Assembly: GCF_012524165.2 (NCBI RefSeq)
Contig: NZ_JABACJ020000002.1
Coordinates: 332,813-396,812, forward strand
Origin: Faecalicatena faecalis
GTDB lineage: Bacteria; Bacillota; Clostridia; Lachnospirales; Lachnospiraceae
Length of the DNA stretch: 64,000 nt
Direction: 5' to 3'
Shown here: positions 42,365 through 52,386 of the stretch, piece by piece
Layout: the number at the start of each line of letters is the position of its first letter
Position numbering within the stretch: position 1 is the first letter of the stretch
Notes under the pieces: model-generated
What the model was told of the DNA's origin: nothing
Seen by the model: the letters and a program-made list of their open reading frames with translations, nothing else
The model's database searches: none
Program-made: the position numbers and the translations under genes

Positions 42365-44653
42365 TTAAACTGCCCCGATTGTCTGGTTCAATACTGTAAT
42401 CAGCCCTTCCATCTGCTCCCCGTTCATCATTCCAAAACTTACTATGGATTTTAACGGCATAGCCTGCATCATTGCCTGTATTGCCTCCGCGCTCATCATA
42501 TCTCCGCTGTCTGCAGCCTCCTCATTTGGCGTGTTTGCTGCCATCGCTTTCTGAGCCTCTGCCATCATCTGCTGTATGACCGCCGCTGTCCTTGGATCCG
42601 CTAACAACTCTCCCAACGTTGTAGTTCCGTCTACTGTAAAAGGAAGAAGCTTCTTTGTCCGGAAGGTAATCGTTGTTTTGGCTTCCAGACAGTCACTGGA
42701 CGGGCCTATTGAGATTTCATAGCTTCCGCTTGGCGCATACCAATCCCCAAGCGCCTCGTGATAATAAGACAAATCTCTGGCACACAGTTTAAAAGTAACC
42801 GTTTTCCTCTCTCCCTGTTCAAGCGGCACTTTTGCGAAGCCTTTTAACTCCTTATCAGGTCTTCCAAAGGTTCCGTTCCTGTCACTGACATAGAGCTGTA
42901 CCACTTCCTTGCCTGCCCGCTCTCCCTTATTTCTTACATCGATGCTTACCTCTATCGTTCCCTCGTCGTCCATTTCTTCTGCAGAGGCGCGCAGATTTTC
43001 AAAAGCAAAACTTGTGTAAGACAGCCCATGTCCGAAAGCCCACCTTACCGGTATTTTCTTTTTGTCATAATAGCGATACCCTACATAAACTCCCTCACCG
43101 TAATGCACCTTTTTGCCGTCTCCCAGGAAGTACAAATAACTGGGGTTATCTTCCAGCCGGTAAGGAAATGTCTCTGCTAAATGTCCACTGGGGTTTGCCT
43201 CTCCATACAGCAGGCGGTCGCAAGCCTCGCCAACGCCCTGTCCGCCCAGGTACATTTCCAGAATTGCCGATACCTTATCCGCCCAGGGAACCTCCACCGG
43301 ACTTCCGTTGTGCAGCACAACCACTATGTTGGGCTGTACCCTGGCAATTTCCTCGATCAGCGCGTTCTGGCAGTCTGGCATTTTCATATTCTTACGGTCA
43401 AAGCCCTCCGATTCAAAAGAATCCGGCAGCCCGGCAAAAATCACCGCCACATCAGAGGATTTTGCAAGTTCAATCGCCTCTGCAAATTTCTGATCATCCT
43501 TTACATCCCCATCAAAGGGAAAACCTTGCGCATAAGTAACGTTTCTGTCTTTTTTCTGTGCCGCCTCCCATGCGGATGTGACCCTGCTTGCATTGATATG
43601 GCTGGAGCCTCCGCCCTGATAACGGGGCTTTTCTGCGTATGCGCCAATATAAGCAATTTTTTTCCCCTGTTTCAACGGAAGGAGGCCGTTATTCTGTAAA
43701 AGCACCGCACATTCCGCTTCAATATCCACCGCCTTTTTATGGTCTGCTTCACGGTCAAAGACCGCATCCGGATTCCTGTGATCCACATAGTCAAAGACCA
43801 CTCTCAAAAACCTTTCTACCGCCCTGTCCAAAAGCTGCTCGTCAAGTGTTCCATCCTGCACGGCTTTTACGATCTTCGCATCGTTCATGCCGCCGGAAGA
43901 AGGCATTTCCAGCTCCAGACCCGCCGCCAGACCCTTCACACGGTCATTTACCGCACCCCAGTCCGTCATCACATATCCCTCAAATCCCCATTCGTCACGC
44001 AGGATATCTCTCAAAAGTTTTCGATTCTCGGATGAATAAACCCCGTTGATTTTATTATAGCTGCACATGACCGTCTTAGGCCGGGCGGCTTTTACCGCTT
44101 CTTCAAACGCCGGAAGATAGATCTCGCGCAACGTGCGCCGAGAAACCTCAGAGGAACAGCTCATCCTGTTATACTCCTGATTGTTCGCGGCAAAATGCTT
44201 GATGCTCGTACCCACTCCCTTGCTCTGCACCCCGCGGATATATGCCGCCGCCATTTTCCCCGCAAGATAAGGATCCTCTGAAAAGTATTCAAAGTTCCTC
44301 CCGCACAGAGGGCTCCGCTTGATATTCACGCCGGGGCCGAGCAGTACGCTGACATCCTCCGCCTGACATTCCTCTCCCAGAGTTTCCCCCATTTTTTCGA
44401 TCAAATCCGTATCAAAGCTGGATGCCACCGCACAGGCCGCCGGAAAGCATACAGCCTTGATGCTTTCATTCACACCCAGATGGTCCGTCTCCCCCTCCTG
44501 CTTACGCAGTCCGTGAGGCCCGTCGGACACCATCACCGATGGGATGCCGAGTCTTTCGATTCCTTTTGTATGCCAAAAGTCCGCGCCGGAACAAAGCCCG
44601 GCTTTTTCTTCCAAAGTCATCTCCGCAATTAATTTTTTGATATCTCTTGCCAA
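42365..44653 (-). CDS. Glycoside hydrolase family 3 beta-glucosidase
   Basis: A 762-residue GH3 enzyme. The catalytic domain has the nucleophile in GYVMTDWGAV (Asp231), with KHFAANNQE and RNFEYFSEDP before it. The C-terminal sandwich carries PVRWAFGHGLSYTSFAF, and a fibronectin III-like domain follows. No signal peptide is seen, so it acts in the cytoplasm on glycosides brought in by the nearby symporter. An unusual C-terminal tail of about 100 residues resembles the pocket of helical repeats (LGELLADPRTAAVIQQMM). It is the last gene of the operon. Confidence 0.92.
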   Translation of the reverse strand: MARDIKKLIAEMTLEEKAGLCSGADFWHTKGIERLGIPSVMVSDGPHGLRKQEGETDHLGVNESIKAVCFPAACAVASSFDTDLIEKMGETLGEECQAEDVSVLLGPGVNIKRSPLCGRNFEYFSEDPYLAGKMAAAYIRGVQSKGVGTSIKHFAANNQEYNRMSCSSEVSRRTLREIYLPAFEEAVKAARPKTVMCSYNKINGVYSSENRKLLRDILRDEWGFEGYVMTDWGAVNDRVKGLAAGLELEMPSSGGMNDAKIVKAVQDGTLDEQLLDRAVERFLRVVFDYVDHRNPDAVFDREADHKKAVDIEAECAVLLQNNGLLPLKQGKKIAYIGAYAEKPRYQGGGSSHINASRVTSAWEAAQKKDRNVTYAQGFPFDGDVKDDQKFAEAIELAKSSDVAVIFAGLPDSFESEGFDRKNMKMPDCQNALIEEIARVQPNIVVVLHNGSPVEVPWADKVSAILEMYLGGQGVGEACDRLLYGEANPSGHLAETFPYRLEDNPSYLYFLGDGKKVHYGEGVYVGYRYYDKKKIPVRWAFGHGLSYTSFAFENLRASAEEMDDEGTIEVSIDVRNKGERAGKEVVQLYVSDRNGTFGRPDKELKGFAKVPLEQGERKTVTFKLCARDLSYYHEALGDWYAPSGSYEISIGPSSDCLEAKTTITFRTKKLLPFTVDGTTTLGELLADPRTAAVIQQMMAEAQKAMAANTPNEEAADSGDMMSAEAIQAMMQAMPLKSIVSFGMMNGEQMEGLITVLNQTIGAV

Positions 44654-44675
44654 AATATTTCCCCCCTTATCAATC

Positions 44676-47330
44676 TTACCTTCGGTACAGCTTCACTTCG
44701 CCCACGATTCCCGTAGGCTTGCAGTCCTCAAATTTCTTTGGCGGCTGCCCCGGTACCGGGTCCTGACAGCGCTCCCGCTCTAAAGTCGTCGCTACCTCAA
44801 TCCGAATCTCATTCGTTCCTTCATGAAGTGCAGTCCCCAGGGAATACAGGAACGGTTTTTGTACTAAAATTCCCTGGCTGGCTCCGTTGACAAACACCTC
44901 CACGCCTTCCCAGGCGTCGTCAATTTCCAGATAAACATTCCGGGACACTTCATCCAACTTTACACTGTTTTCGTACCGGATGACACCGGAGAAATCAGGC
45001 AATTCTTCCCCGACGTTTCGGAATTCCTTTTTGGTTGTGTGTCCCGTAAAGTCCGGGTATTTTGCTGCCGCCGCTATGCTCCGCGTCCATTCCCCCGTAA
45101 AATCAAGCAGCTCTATCCCGGGCTCACCATCTCGCAGTGTCCTGCACTTCTCCTTAAGCATCTCCTCTTTGGCAGTTCCCGCCATCAGAAAACACGTTTC
45201 GCCTGATGAAAGAGAAAGGGGCATTTTCAGGATTCCTTCTTTTTCCACCATCTCTGCCGGATAACAGCAGTCCCTCCACGGGTCATATTCGTACCGCTTC
45301 CTGTCATCAGAAAGGAGAAGCTCTCCCTCATAGGCATCTTTCCCCTCATTGACGATATAAAATACATCCTCCGCTCCAAGATAATGCAGAATCCGAATGT
45401 CCTTGTCCGCCGGACAGATTGCGGCATCCGCAAGGGAAAACACGCCCATTTTACCCAAAGTTTCTTTTAAATCCTTTTGTTCTACCATTGGCAGCGTAGC
45501 TATCCTTTCGGACAGGGTATCATCACTGTCATAATATCCTTCCGGATATCCTCCCACAAAAATCACCCCGCACTGATCCTCCGGCAGCTTCTCCAGTGCC
45601 TGTGCGAAGCTTTTTCCAATGTATTGCGCGTATGGAATCAGCAGGACTCGATATTCATACCCATTCACTTTCAGTCCGTTATCCAGATTCGCATGGTACT
45701 TTTCCGGTTCACAAAATACATCGGCCGGCAGGAAATGGTAATCTATCTGCATTTCGGCAAGTACTCTTGCGGGCTTCTGCATCAGCATACATTTACCCGT
45801 CCACTCCGCTTCCGCGTGATAGAGAATGGCAACACGAGTGGAAGTCTTCCCGCCATCTAAAAGGGTGCACACACGGTTCATGTAACGCATCAGCCAGCCA
45901 AAATGGCGGTACTGGGGATTATGCCCCCCTGCGTAGAAATGCGGCGGGCAGTCTGGGTCCGGATATTCCTTCGGCGAAAAGGCATGAGGCACAAAACGGT
46001 TTACGCCGCGCACCATAAAATGATCCGCCAGATATTTTTCCAGACGCACTCCTTCCTCCCAGCCATAATTCCCGAAGATCTCACACATCGTGCGCCCATG
46101 CTTTTTCGGATCGATCGCTCCTGATGATACCCCAAGCTTTCCCAGCACAAAATGATAAAACTCTCCGTCCCTGCTGGAAAGGAATGTGACAACCTGCAAA
46201 TCTTCTCCCTGCGGAAGCACCTGGTTCCCAATATTGTCAATGCCCGCCATATCCTGCCCGGCAAGCCCTCTGAAATAATGCCCAAGGCTGCTCCCGGTGC
46301 GGGCATGCTGATTGTTGTCCTCTATGAGATGCCCGATATATAAGACGCCATGTTCCCTGCACCAGCTCCCGATCTGCTCGGAAAAGCACTCCCGCACCAG
46401 TTTTGTCACAGCATCCATATAGGCATACCGCACCTTTGCCGTCTCATGGGGATTGGCGCCATTTTCCCACAGAAGATATAACTTCTCCGCATACTGCTCC
46501 CCGAGGCTCTCGGAAAGTCTCTGTTCCAACTCCCTGCTCCACGGCAGATCCTGATCTGTACCCAGGATATTGTCCGCCGGATACATGCCGCCATTGCCAA
46601 GCTCCGGCTCATCCGAGAAGAAGCCCATAATAGTACTGCCAAAATCTACACCGTAATGTTCAAAATGCTTTTCGTATACCTCATCAATAAGAATACGGCA
46701 AGACTCCCTATCCAGCATATTGATATACTGCCTGTGACCGCCTGCGTTCCGCGTCAGATAGGTCACATAAACTCTCCAGTTCCCTTCCTCCGGGGTAAAT
46801 TCCACCTTTTTCCCATCCGCTGACAAAGAAAGCTCCAGCACCTCGCCAGGAGCGCCGTCCTCCTTGATCCGTACCGCCCTTGCATCCAGAATCACTTCGT
46901 CATAGTACAAGCGCTCCGGCTTCTGGTAAGCCCCAAACTGCTGCATCATCTGCTCGAACCCGCTTAAGGGCAGTTCTGGTTCTTCGGCTGCATCAAAGCA
47001 CACCCTGTCCCCGGCTGCTGCATCCCTCCTATAGCAATACACACTCTGACGGTGCAGTCCGATCGGCTTTTTTTCCATCGCACCATTGGCAAATCCGGTG
47101 GGGAAATGACTGTCATCCAGTATCCACACCTTCATCTGCCTTTTTTTCGCCTCGTCCAGAATAATGTCCATGTCATGCCACCACTTCTCGCCGCAGAAAT
47201 CCGGGTGTGGTCTGCTCTCCACACAGACGGCATCGACATTACTCTCCTTGATCACCCTCATGTAATCCCGAAGCGTTTCTTCCTCTTCCCCATGCTGCCA
47301 GAAAAACGGAAAAATATAATCTTTCTTCAT
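44676..47330 (-). CDS. Large glycoside hydrolase with GH2-like sugar-binding C-terminus (GH106-like)
   Basis: An 884-residue protein. The N-terminal half resembles the TIM-barrel of GH106-like enzymes: DYIFPFFWQHGEEEETLRDY, VWILDDSHFPTGFANG and GFFSDEPELGNGGM. The C-terminus is a jelly-roll of the GH2 sugar-binding type (YLEIDDAWEGVEVFVNG and GTNEIRIEVATTLE). It may remove rhamnose or related sugars; the family is uncertain. It has no signal peptide. Its ATG overlaps the symporter stop as TAATG, and the GH3 gene follows 22 bases later. Confidence 0.72.
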   Translation of the reverse strand: MKKDYIFPFFWQHGEEEETLRDYMRVIKESNVDAVCVESRPHPDFCGEKWWHDMDIILDEAKKRQMKVWILDDSHFPTGFANGAMEKKPIGLHRQSVYCYRRDAAAGDRVCFDAAEEPELPLSGFEQMMQQFGAYQKPERLYYDEVILDARAVRIKEDGAPGEVLELSLSADGKKVEFTPEEGNWRVYVTYLTRNAGGHRQYINMLDRESCRILIDEVYEKHFEHYGVDFGSTIMGFFSDEPELGNGGMYPADNILGTDQDLPWSRELEQRLSESLGEQYAEKLYLLWENGANPHETAKVRYAYMDAVTKLVRECFSEQIGSWCREHGVLYIGHLIEDNNQHARTGSSLGHYFRGLAGQDMAGIDNIGNQVLPQGEDLQVVTFLSSRDGEFYHFVLGKLGVSSGAIDPKKHGRTMCEIFGNYGWEEGVRLEKYLADHFMVRGVNRFVPHAFSPKEYPDPDCPPHFYAGGHNPQYRHFGWLMRYMNRVCTLLDGGKTSTRVAILYHAEAEWTGKCMLMQKPARVLAEMQIDYHFLPADVFCEPEKYHANLDNGLKVNGYEYRVLLIPYAQYIGKSFAQALEKLPEDQCGVIFVGGYPEGYYDSDDTLSERIATLPMVEQKDLKETLGKMGVFSLADAAICPADKDIRILHYLGAEDVFYIVNEGKDAYEGELLLSDDRKRYEYDPWRDCCYPAEMVEKEGILKMPLSLSSGETCFLMAGTAKEEMLKEKCRTLRDGEPGIELLDFTGEWTRSIAAAAKYPDFTGHTTKKEFRNVGEELPDFSGVIRYENSVKLDEVSRNVYLEIDDAWEGVEVFVNGASQGILVQKPFLYSLGTALHEGTNEIRIEVATTLERERCQDPVPGQPPKKFEDCKPTGIVGEVKLYRR

Positions 47331-48730
47331 TACTTCACCTCTTCCGCCCTCATTTTCTTCAGATCCTTGTCAATCCGATAGATGACTGCCAGCACCACAA
47401 ACAAAACCATCAGAATAAACGGAATGATATTGAACACCATATGTATAGCAGTCGTAGCGCTTGCAGACTGGACAGCCAGCGCAGCGTTATAACCGGCACG
47501 GCCCATCACGATACCGAGAAGCCCTGACGCAATGCCGCTCCCGACCTTTCCTGTGAAGGAATTGACTGAGGTAATCAGACCTTCCACGCGCACACCCGTT
47601 TTTCTGGCGCCATACTCCATACAATCGATCAGATAGATACTGATCATCATGGAAATCGGAACCTGACCCACTGTGATAAGGAGCGAACCAAGAACCAGCG
47701 TTACCATATTCGTCCCGCCGACAATACGGACTATGAACCCCGCCGCGGATATGACAGCGCCAACCCTTAGCAATGTCGTAGCCCCGAATTTCCTGCTAAG
47801 TACCGGAAAACCGATCAGCATGACAGGGGTAATCAGGCTTGCCAGGCTTAAAACGCTTGCCAGGCCGATGTCTCCCATAATCCATTTGAAATAATAATTA
47901 TTTGCCGCAGTACCCATGTTCGTGGTCAGATTGACGAGGAAATTCATTCCGGCAAGGATAAAGATATATTTGTTTTTCGCCAAGCACTTAAGCCCTTCTT
48001 TCATAGAAATCTTATTGCTGGCCTTATCATCGGACTTTTTGCTGTCCTCTTTCTGCTCCGTATCCGTGACAACCTCTTTCACAAAGACAAAGCGCAGCAT
48101 ACCGATCAGCCCAAGAGGAATACCCATGACACATGCCATAGCAGTCCAGCCCGCTTTCGTTGTGCCGATCCCCTGAATCAGCTGCGGAAGCAGTGCAGAC
48201 ATGACCACGGAACCCACCATGACAAGCGCTCCGTTAAAAGACATCATTGACACCTGATTTTTACTGCTCCGTACACTCCTAGCAAGATAAACCGCATCCG
48301 CACCGTTTAAAAAGGTGGTGCAGATGGACTGAATCAGAGAGTACATCAGGAAAACATAGATACTTTTTCCCACAATGCCAAATTCCGGGGTCGAATACAG
48401 CAAAATGGTAAACAGCCATGCAAGCAGAATGAAAATCTCATACGGCCTTGCCTTTCCCCATTTCGTGCGGGTATGGTCAATGATGAATCCCACTGCCAGG
48501 TCTGTCATGCCGTCAAACAGCTTGGATGCAAGCAGCAGCGTTCCAACCAGTGTCGCAGGCATCAGCAGGATATCCGTGCAGTAATATGTCAGCTGCATGA
48601 TGAATACCAGATTGATCGCTAGAGACACCGCTCTGGATGACCATGCCCATTTCACATATTTGGGCAATTTTTCATTTTCGGCTGTCGTATTCGGGTCCAG
48701 CCAGTTCGGTTTTGTTTTCTCCTTTGCCAT
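47330..48730 (-). CDS. GPH family sugar:cation symporter
   Basis: A 466-residue MFS-type transporter with twelve hydrophobic segments. GPH marks are FDGMTDLAVGFIIDHTRTKWGKARP near residue 75 (parts FDGMTDLAVG and DHTRTKWGKARP) and SMMISIYLIDCMEYGARKTG later. It imports glycosides using sodium or protons, probably feeding the two hydrolases downstream. It starts 12 bases after the big fusion gene and overlaps the next gene by one base. Confidence 0.9.
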   Translation of the reverse strand: MAKEKTKPNWLDPNTTAENEKLPKYVKWAWSSRAVSLAINLVFIMQLTYYCTDILLMPATLVGTLLLASKLFDGMTDLAVGFIIDHTRTKWGKARPYEIFILLAWLFTILLYSTPEFGIVGKSIYVFLMYSLIQSICTTFLNGADAVYLARSVRSSKNQVSMMSFNGALVMVGSVVMSALLPQLIQGIGTTKAGWTAMACVMGIPLGLIGMLRFVFVKEVVTDTEQKEDSKKSDDKASNKISMKEGLKCLAKNKYIFILAGMNFLVNLTTNMGTAANNYYFKWIMGDIGLASVLSLASLITPVMLIGFPVLSRKFGATTLLRVGAVISAAGFIVRIVGGTNMVTLVLGSLLITVGQVPISMMISIYLIDCMEYGARKTGVRVEGLITSVNSFTGKVGSGIASGLLGIVMGRAGYNAALAVQSASATTAIHMVFNIIPFILMVLFVVLAVIYRIDKDLKKMRAEEVK

Positions 48731-48742
48731 TTTATTTACCTC

Positions 48743-51700
48743 CTATAAACTCAGTTTTTCCTTCAGTTCTTCCATCACATCATAAGCGCTGTACTCCATC
48801 GGAATGGAATAATCATCGTTCTCGCCGTGAATCGGCGTCCATACCTGCGCGTAGAACGGGTTTTTCTTTGCGATCTTCCCGTATTTCCACTCATGGGCAA
48901 GGCACTTTGGGCACCAGTGTCCCCCCTGCAGCGCCGCATTCACCGACATCTTGAACTCATGTCCGTCAACACATTTCCACCGGATCGGCGTGTAAATATC
49001 CTCCGGAGCCTTTTCTTCAAGGCAGCTTCCCCCGCGGAATGCCGCTGCTTTCTGCAAATCCTCCAAAGAAAGGTTCTCAAGTCCCTTTTCTTCATCATAT
49101 CCATGGTCAAGGTAAGTCACTTCCTCGCTGGGATGATAAAGCGCAAAGCCCTCGTCAAATCCCTTGATCTGCTGCTGTTTTTCCCTGGAGCCCCAGAATG
49201 CCCTGATCCAGTCTTCCTCATCGTTTTCCAGCATCCAGTAAGGCCCCCTGCGCAAATGTCCGATTCTCTCATAATTGGCTCTCATCTGCTCCGCCGAAGG
49301 GAACATCGCCGCAACCATCGGATTTGCCGCCATGCGGCGCATTTCCTCCTGTACGCCTCCCCAGTACTGCTCAGCCGGGATACAGCGGAAGTGCAAGATG
49401 TCATCCAGCTTATCCGCATCTGAATAATAATGTCCATGGAAGTTGTAGGTAGCCAGCATTTTGTTGTCATACAGCTGGGTAATGTCTATCCCAAAGGCTC
49501 CCATGCTCATGTTCAAAAGCTCCCAGGTGGTCTTACGGTATCCAGCGCCGCTGCTTAAGTTATACCCCTTTCTCCAAAAGTCCTCCGGCACCCAGTCCTC
49601 GCAGAGATTCGCCATGCAGATCCCGGATTCAATGGAGGTGCTCCACTCAAGCACATTGTTGGCGGGCATATGGAACACGATCGGGTCGTCACCTGAATCG
49701 TGAGCCGGGTGCATACCGGTCTGCCGGATGGACACCCAGTGCTTTAAGCCGGATTCATACACCGCCAGCTCCGAAAATACCTTTGATATGGCATAATAGT
49801 CAAAGATGGACGGGTTGACAGGATCTCCTACCCTTCCCCAGTGGATCGGGTCTGTTCTGCCTCCAGTCTCCGCCACCGTTCCCACATAGGCAAAATGTAC
49901 TTTGTCTGGGTCCGGCTGCTCCCTGATCGCCTTGATCAATTTCAGCGTTGACCCGATATTCGTGTAAAGCGTCTTTTCCGGGAACTCGTCTGACATCGGG
50001 GATACCATCGCCGCAATATGCAGCACATAGTCAGCGCCGTCTACGCAGCGTTTCAACGTGTCATAATCATCCATATCACCCCAGACAACCTCAAGGGAAG
50101 GGCTGTTATACTTTTTCAGCAGTTCCCTGTTTTTGTCCGAAGGTCTTGCAAGGATACGCACCTTAAAGCGGTTCTTCCTCTCCAAAAGCTGCTTCATGGT
50201 TTCCTGGCCCATCATTCCTGTGGCTCCGGTGACGAACACTAACTTTTGCGGCTTTGTAACCTGTGCATGTACCTCGGGATCGTCAAAGGAAAGCGCCGCA
50301 TCATAGGCTTCCCTTACGGCGTCTAACGCCCTGCGCGCCTTCCCGGCATCTCCGATGACCATGTATCCGGCTCCTACTTCACGCGCCGCCTGCTCCAGCG
50401 CACTGCCGTCCCTTGCTCTGGCTCCTATGGCAAGCACCGCATAATCGCATGGATATTCCACCGTCTCTCCGGCTTTTTCTCCGACAACCTTCCCCTGCGC
50501 AATCTCTGTCACGGTCACTTCCGTAACCGTTTCAATTCCTGCCTGCTGTACGCTTTCCACTACACAATATTTGCGGGCCGCCCCCATATCGGCGCAGTAT
50601 TCCTTCATCATTTCGAGGGCAGTCACCTTACAGCCTTTCTCCACAAGGTACTCCGCGACCTCCATACCAACCATGCCGCTGCCGATCACTACCACATTTC
50701 CGGACAGCCTGACCTTTCCATCCAACACATCATGGGAATTTATTACGTTTTCCCTGTCATAACCCGGAATTTTGGGGATAACAGGCTCTGAGCCTGTCGC
50801 GTTCAATACGGTATGCGGTTTCAGCTCCCGGATCAGTTCTCCCGTCACGGTCGTGTGAAGATGGATATCCACTCCCAGACGCTCCGCTTTCCTGCCCATA
50901 GCAATTACAGCCGCTTTCATCTCCGCCTTTCTGGGGGCTTCCCCGGCTGTCAAAAACTGTCCGCCAAGCCTTCCCGATGTCTCACACAGCACCGCATGAT
51001 GCCCGCGTTTCGCTAGAACAATTGCCGCTTCCAGTCCCGCAATACCGCCGCCTGCAATCAGAACCTTTTCCGGTTTCTTTGTATTGACGATCTGGCAACT
51101 TTCCTCACGCCCCACTGCCGGATTTCTCAGACAGGTAATATGCGGGCAGTCGGCATTTGAAAATCCGTCCAGACATCCCTGGTCGCAGCCCACGCAGTAG
51201 TCAATATCCGCCACGGCTCCCGCCTTTGCCTTATTGCAGAATTCCGGGTCTGCAAGCTGCGCCCTGCCCATGACCACCAGATCTACTTTGTCTTCCTCCA
51301 AAATCTTTTCTGCCAGCTCCGCCGTGTTGATCCGTCCTACGCCGATGGTCAGCATACCCGTTTCATGCCGGATTCTTGCCGCATTCTCTATATTGAACCC
51401 CTGCGGAATGTCGATCGGCGGCACTTCATATTTGCTTGCCGGGGATATGATATTCCCTCTGGATACATCCAGCACATCCACCCCGGCTTTCCCTGCTTCT
51501 TTACAAAACCAGATCACATCCTCTATCGTAAGACCGCTTTCCAGATAATCGTCCTGTGCGCCAATTCTCATAAACAAAGGCATCGTTTCCGGGATGTTCT
51601 CACGGATCGCCCGAATACATTCGAGCGGAAACCTTGCCCGCCTCTCCAGGCTGCCGCCATATTCATCCGTCCTGTGATTGATTCCCCCAGAGAGGAAGGA

Positions 51701-52213
51701 ATGGGGCAGATAATTATGCGCACAGTGAAATTCAATGCAGTCAAACCCCGCTTTCACAGCGCGTGCGGCGGCTTTCCCATAGCAGTCCACGATTTCTTTG
51801 ATTTGTTCCACACTCATGCCCGGCAAGGTCATCTCGGCGCTCACGGGCATATCGCTGGCAAACAGCATTTGGGCGGTCTGATCCATTCCCACCGCCAGGC
51901 TTCCCTGCCAGAGCTGCAGACCTGCCTTTCCGCCCGCCGAATGGATCGCATCCGTCAGTTCCTTAAGTCCCGGTATGTACACATCTTCGCTGATAGACAA
52001 AAATCCTCTGGGCGCACTGGGCGTATGGACGCTGCATACTTCCACGATATTTAAGCCTGTGCCTCCCTCTGCCCTTGCAGCGTGGTAATGGATGTGCTGC
52101 GGTGTTACAAAGCTTGCCTTCCCGGAGAACTTTGTACCCATAGCCGGCATAATCACACGGTTTTTCATCTCCATTCCACGAATCTGAATTGGGGAAAATA
52201 GTTTTTCAAACAT
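48743..52213 (-). CDS. Enoate-reductase/FAD, NAD-epimerase and zinc-ribbon fusion protein
   Basis: A 1156-residue protein. Residues 1-345 form an old-yellow-enzyme FMN barrel (LFSPIQIRGMEMKNRVIMPA, then FDCIEFHCAHNYLPHSFLSGG). A 4Fe-4S cluster follows (CVGCDQGC...C...C, about 345-370). Residues 380-640 hold FAD and NAD(P) sites (AGGGIAGLEAAIVLAKRG, VIGSGMVGMEVAEYL). Residues 655-970 are an extended SDR epimerase (VFVTGATGMMGQETMKQLL, YYAISKVFSEL). Near 1081-1104 is a zinc ribbon (CVDGH, CPKC). The first part alone resembles BaiCD/2,4-dienoyl-CoA reductases. In an operon with glycosidases it probably acts on the aglycone. Divergent MerR is the likely regulator. Confidence 0.9.
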   Translation of the reverse strand: MFEKLFSPIQIRGMEMKNRVIMPAMGTKFSGKASFVTPQHIHYHAARAEGGTGLNIVEVCSVHTPSAPRGFLSISEDVYIPGLKELTDAIHSAGGKAGLQLWQGSLAVGMDQTAQMLFASDMPVSAEMTLPGMSVEQIKEIVDCYGKAAARAVKAGFDCIEFHCAHNYLPHSFLSGGINHRTDEYGGSLERRARFPLECIRAIRENIPETMPLFMRIGAQDDYLESGLTIEDVIWFCKEAGKAGVDVLDVSRGNIISPASKYEVPPIDIPQGFNIENAARIRHETGMLTIGVGRINTAELAEKILEEDKVDLVVMGRAQLADPEFCNKAKAGAVADIDYCVGCDQGCLDGFSNADCPHITCLRNPAVGREESCQIVNTKKPEKVLIAGGGIAGLEAAIVLAKRGHHAVLCETSGRLGGQFLTAGEAPRKAEMKAAVIAMGRKAERLGVDIHLHTTVTGELIRELKPHTVLNATGSEPVIPKIPGYDRENVINSHDVLDGKVRLSGNVVVIGSGMVGMEVAEYLVEKGCKVTALEMMKEYCADMGAARKYCVVESVQQAGIETVTEVTVTEIAQGKVVGEKAGETVEYPCDYAVLAIGARARDGSALEQAAREVGAGYMVIGDAGKARRALDAVREAYDAALSFDDPEVHAQVTKPQKLVFVTGATGMMGQETMKQLLERKNRFKVRILARPSDKNRELLKKYNSPSLEVVWGDMDDYDTLKRCVDGADYVLHIAAMVSPMSDEFPEKTLYTNIGSTLKLIKAIREQPDPDKVHFAYVGTVAETGGRTDPIHWGRVGDPVNPSIFDYYAISKVFSELAVYESGLKHWVSIRQTGMHPAHDSGDDPIVFHMPANNVLEWSTSIESGICMANLCEDWVPEDFWRKGYNLSSGAGYRKTTWELLNMSMGAFGIDITQLYDNKMLATYNFHGHYYSDADKLDDILHFRCIPAEQYWGGVQEEMRRMAANPMVAAMFPSAEQMRANYERIGHLRRGPYWMLENDEEDWIRAFWGSREKQQQIKGFDEGFALYHPSEEVTYLDHGYDEEKGLENLSLEDLQKAAAFRGGSCLEEKAPEDIYTPIRWKCVDGHEFKMSVNAALQGGHWCPKCLAHEWKYGKIAKKNPFYAQVWTPIHGENDDYSIPMEYSAYDVMEELKEKLSL

Positions 52214-52386
52214 TTACCCAACCTCCTTTTCCTATTTTTCTATAATAAAACTTTACAATGTACAGAAACTGCATGGTCAATACCGAAAAACTGCTAAAAA
52301 TAATTTTCCAAAAGCGGACTTTATGTTATACTGATTGTGAAAATTGACGGTAAGCCCTTTTTCCGCCGCCAAAAAAGGAGGAATAA
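52214..52386. promoter_or_regulatory. Divergent promoter region between the fusion operon and MerR gene
   Basis: AT-rich 173 bases that must hold the promoters of both units. The element GTACAG occurs here (near 52260) and again in the palindrome at 52389-52404, so the two may form one operator system. AAAAAAGGAGGAATAA gives the MerR ribosome binding site just before the TTG start. Confidence 0.5.

Noticed and set aside
43012..43699. Long plus-strand frames opposite the GH3 gene
   Set aside because: They are in GC-richer DNA antisense to a strong gene, have no ribosome binding sites and no family features.
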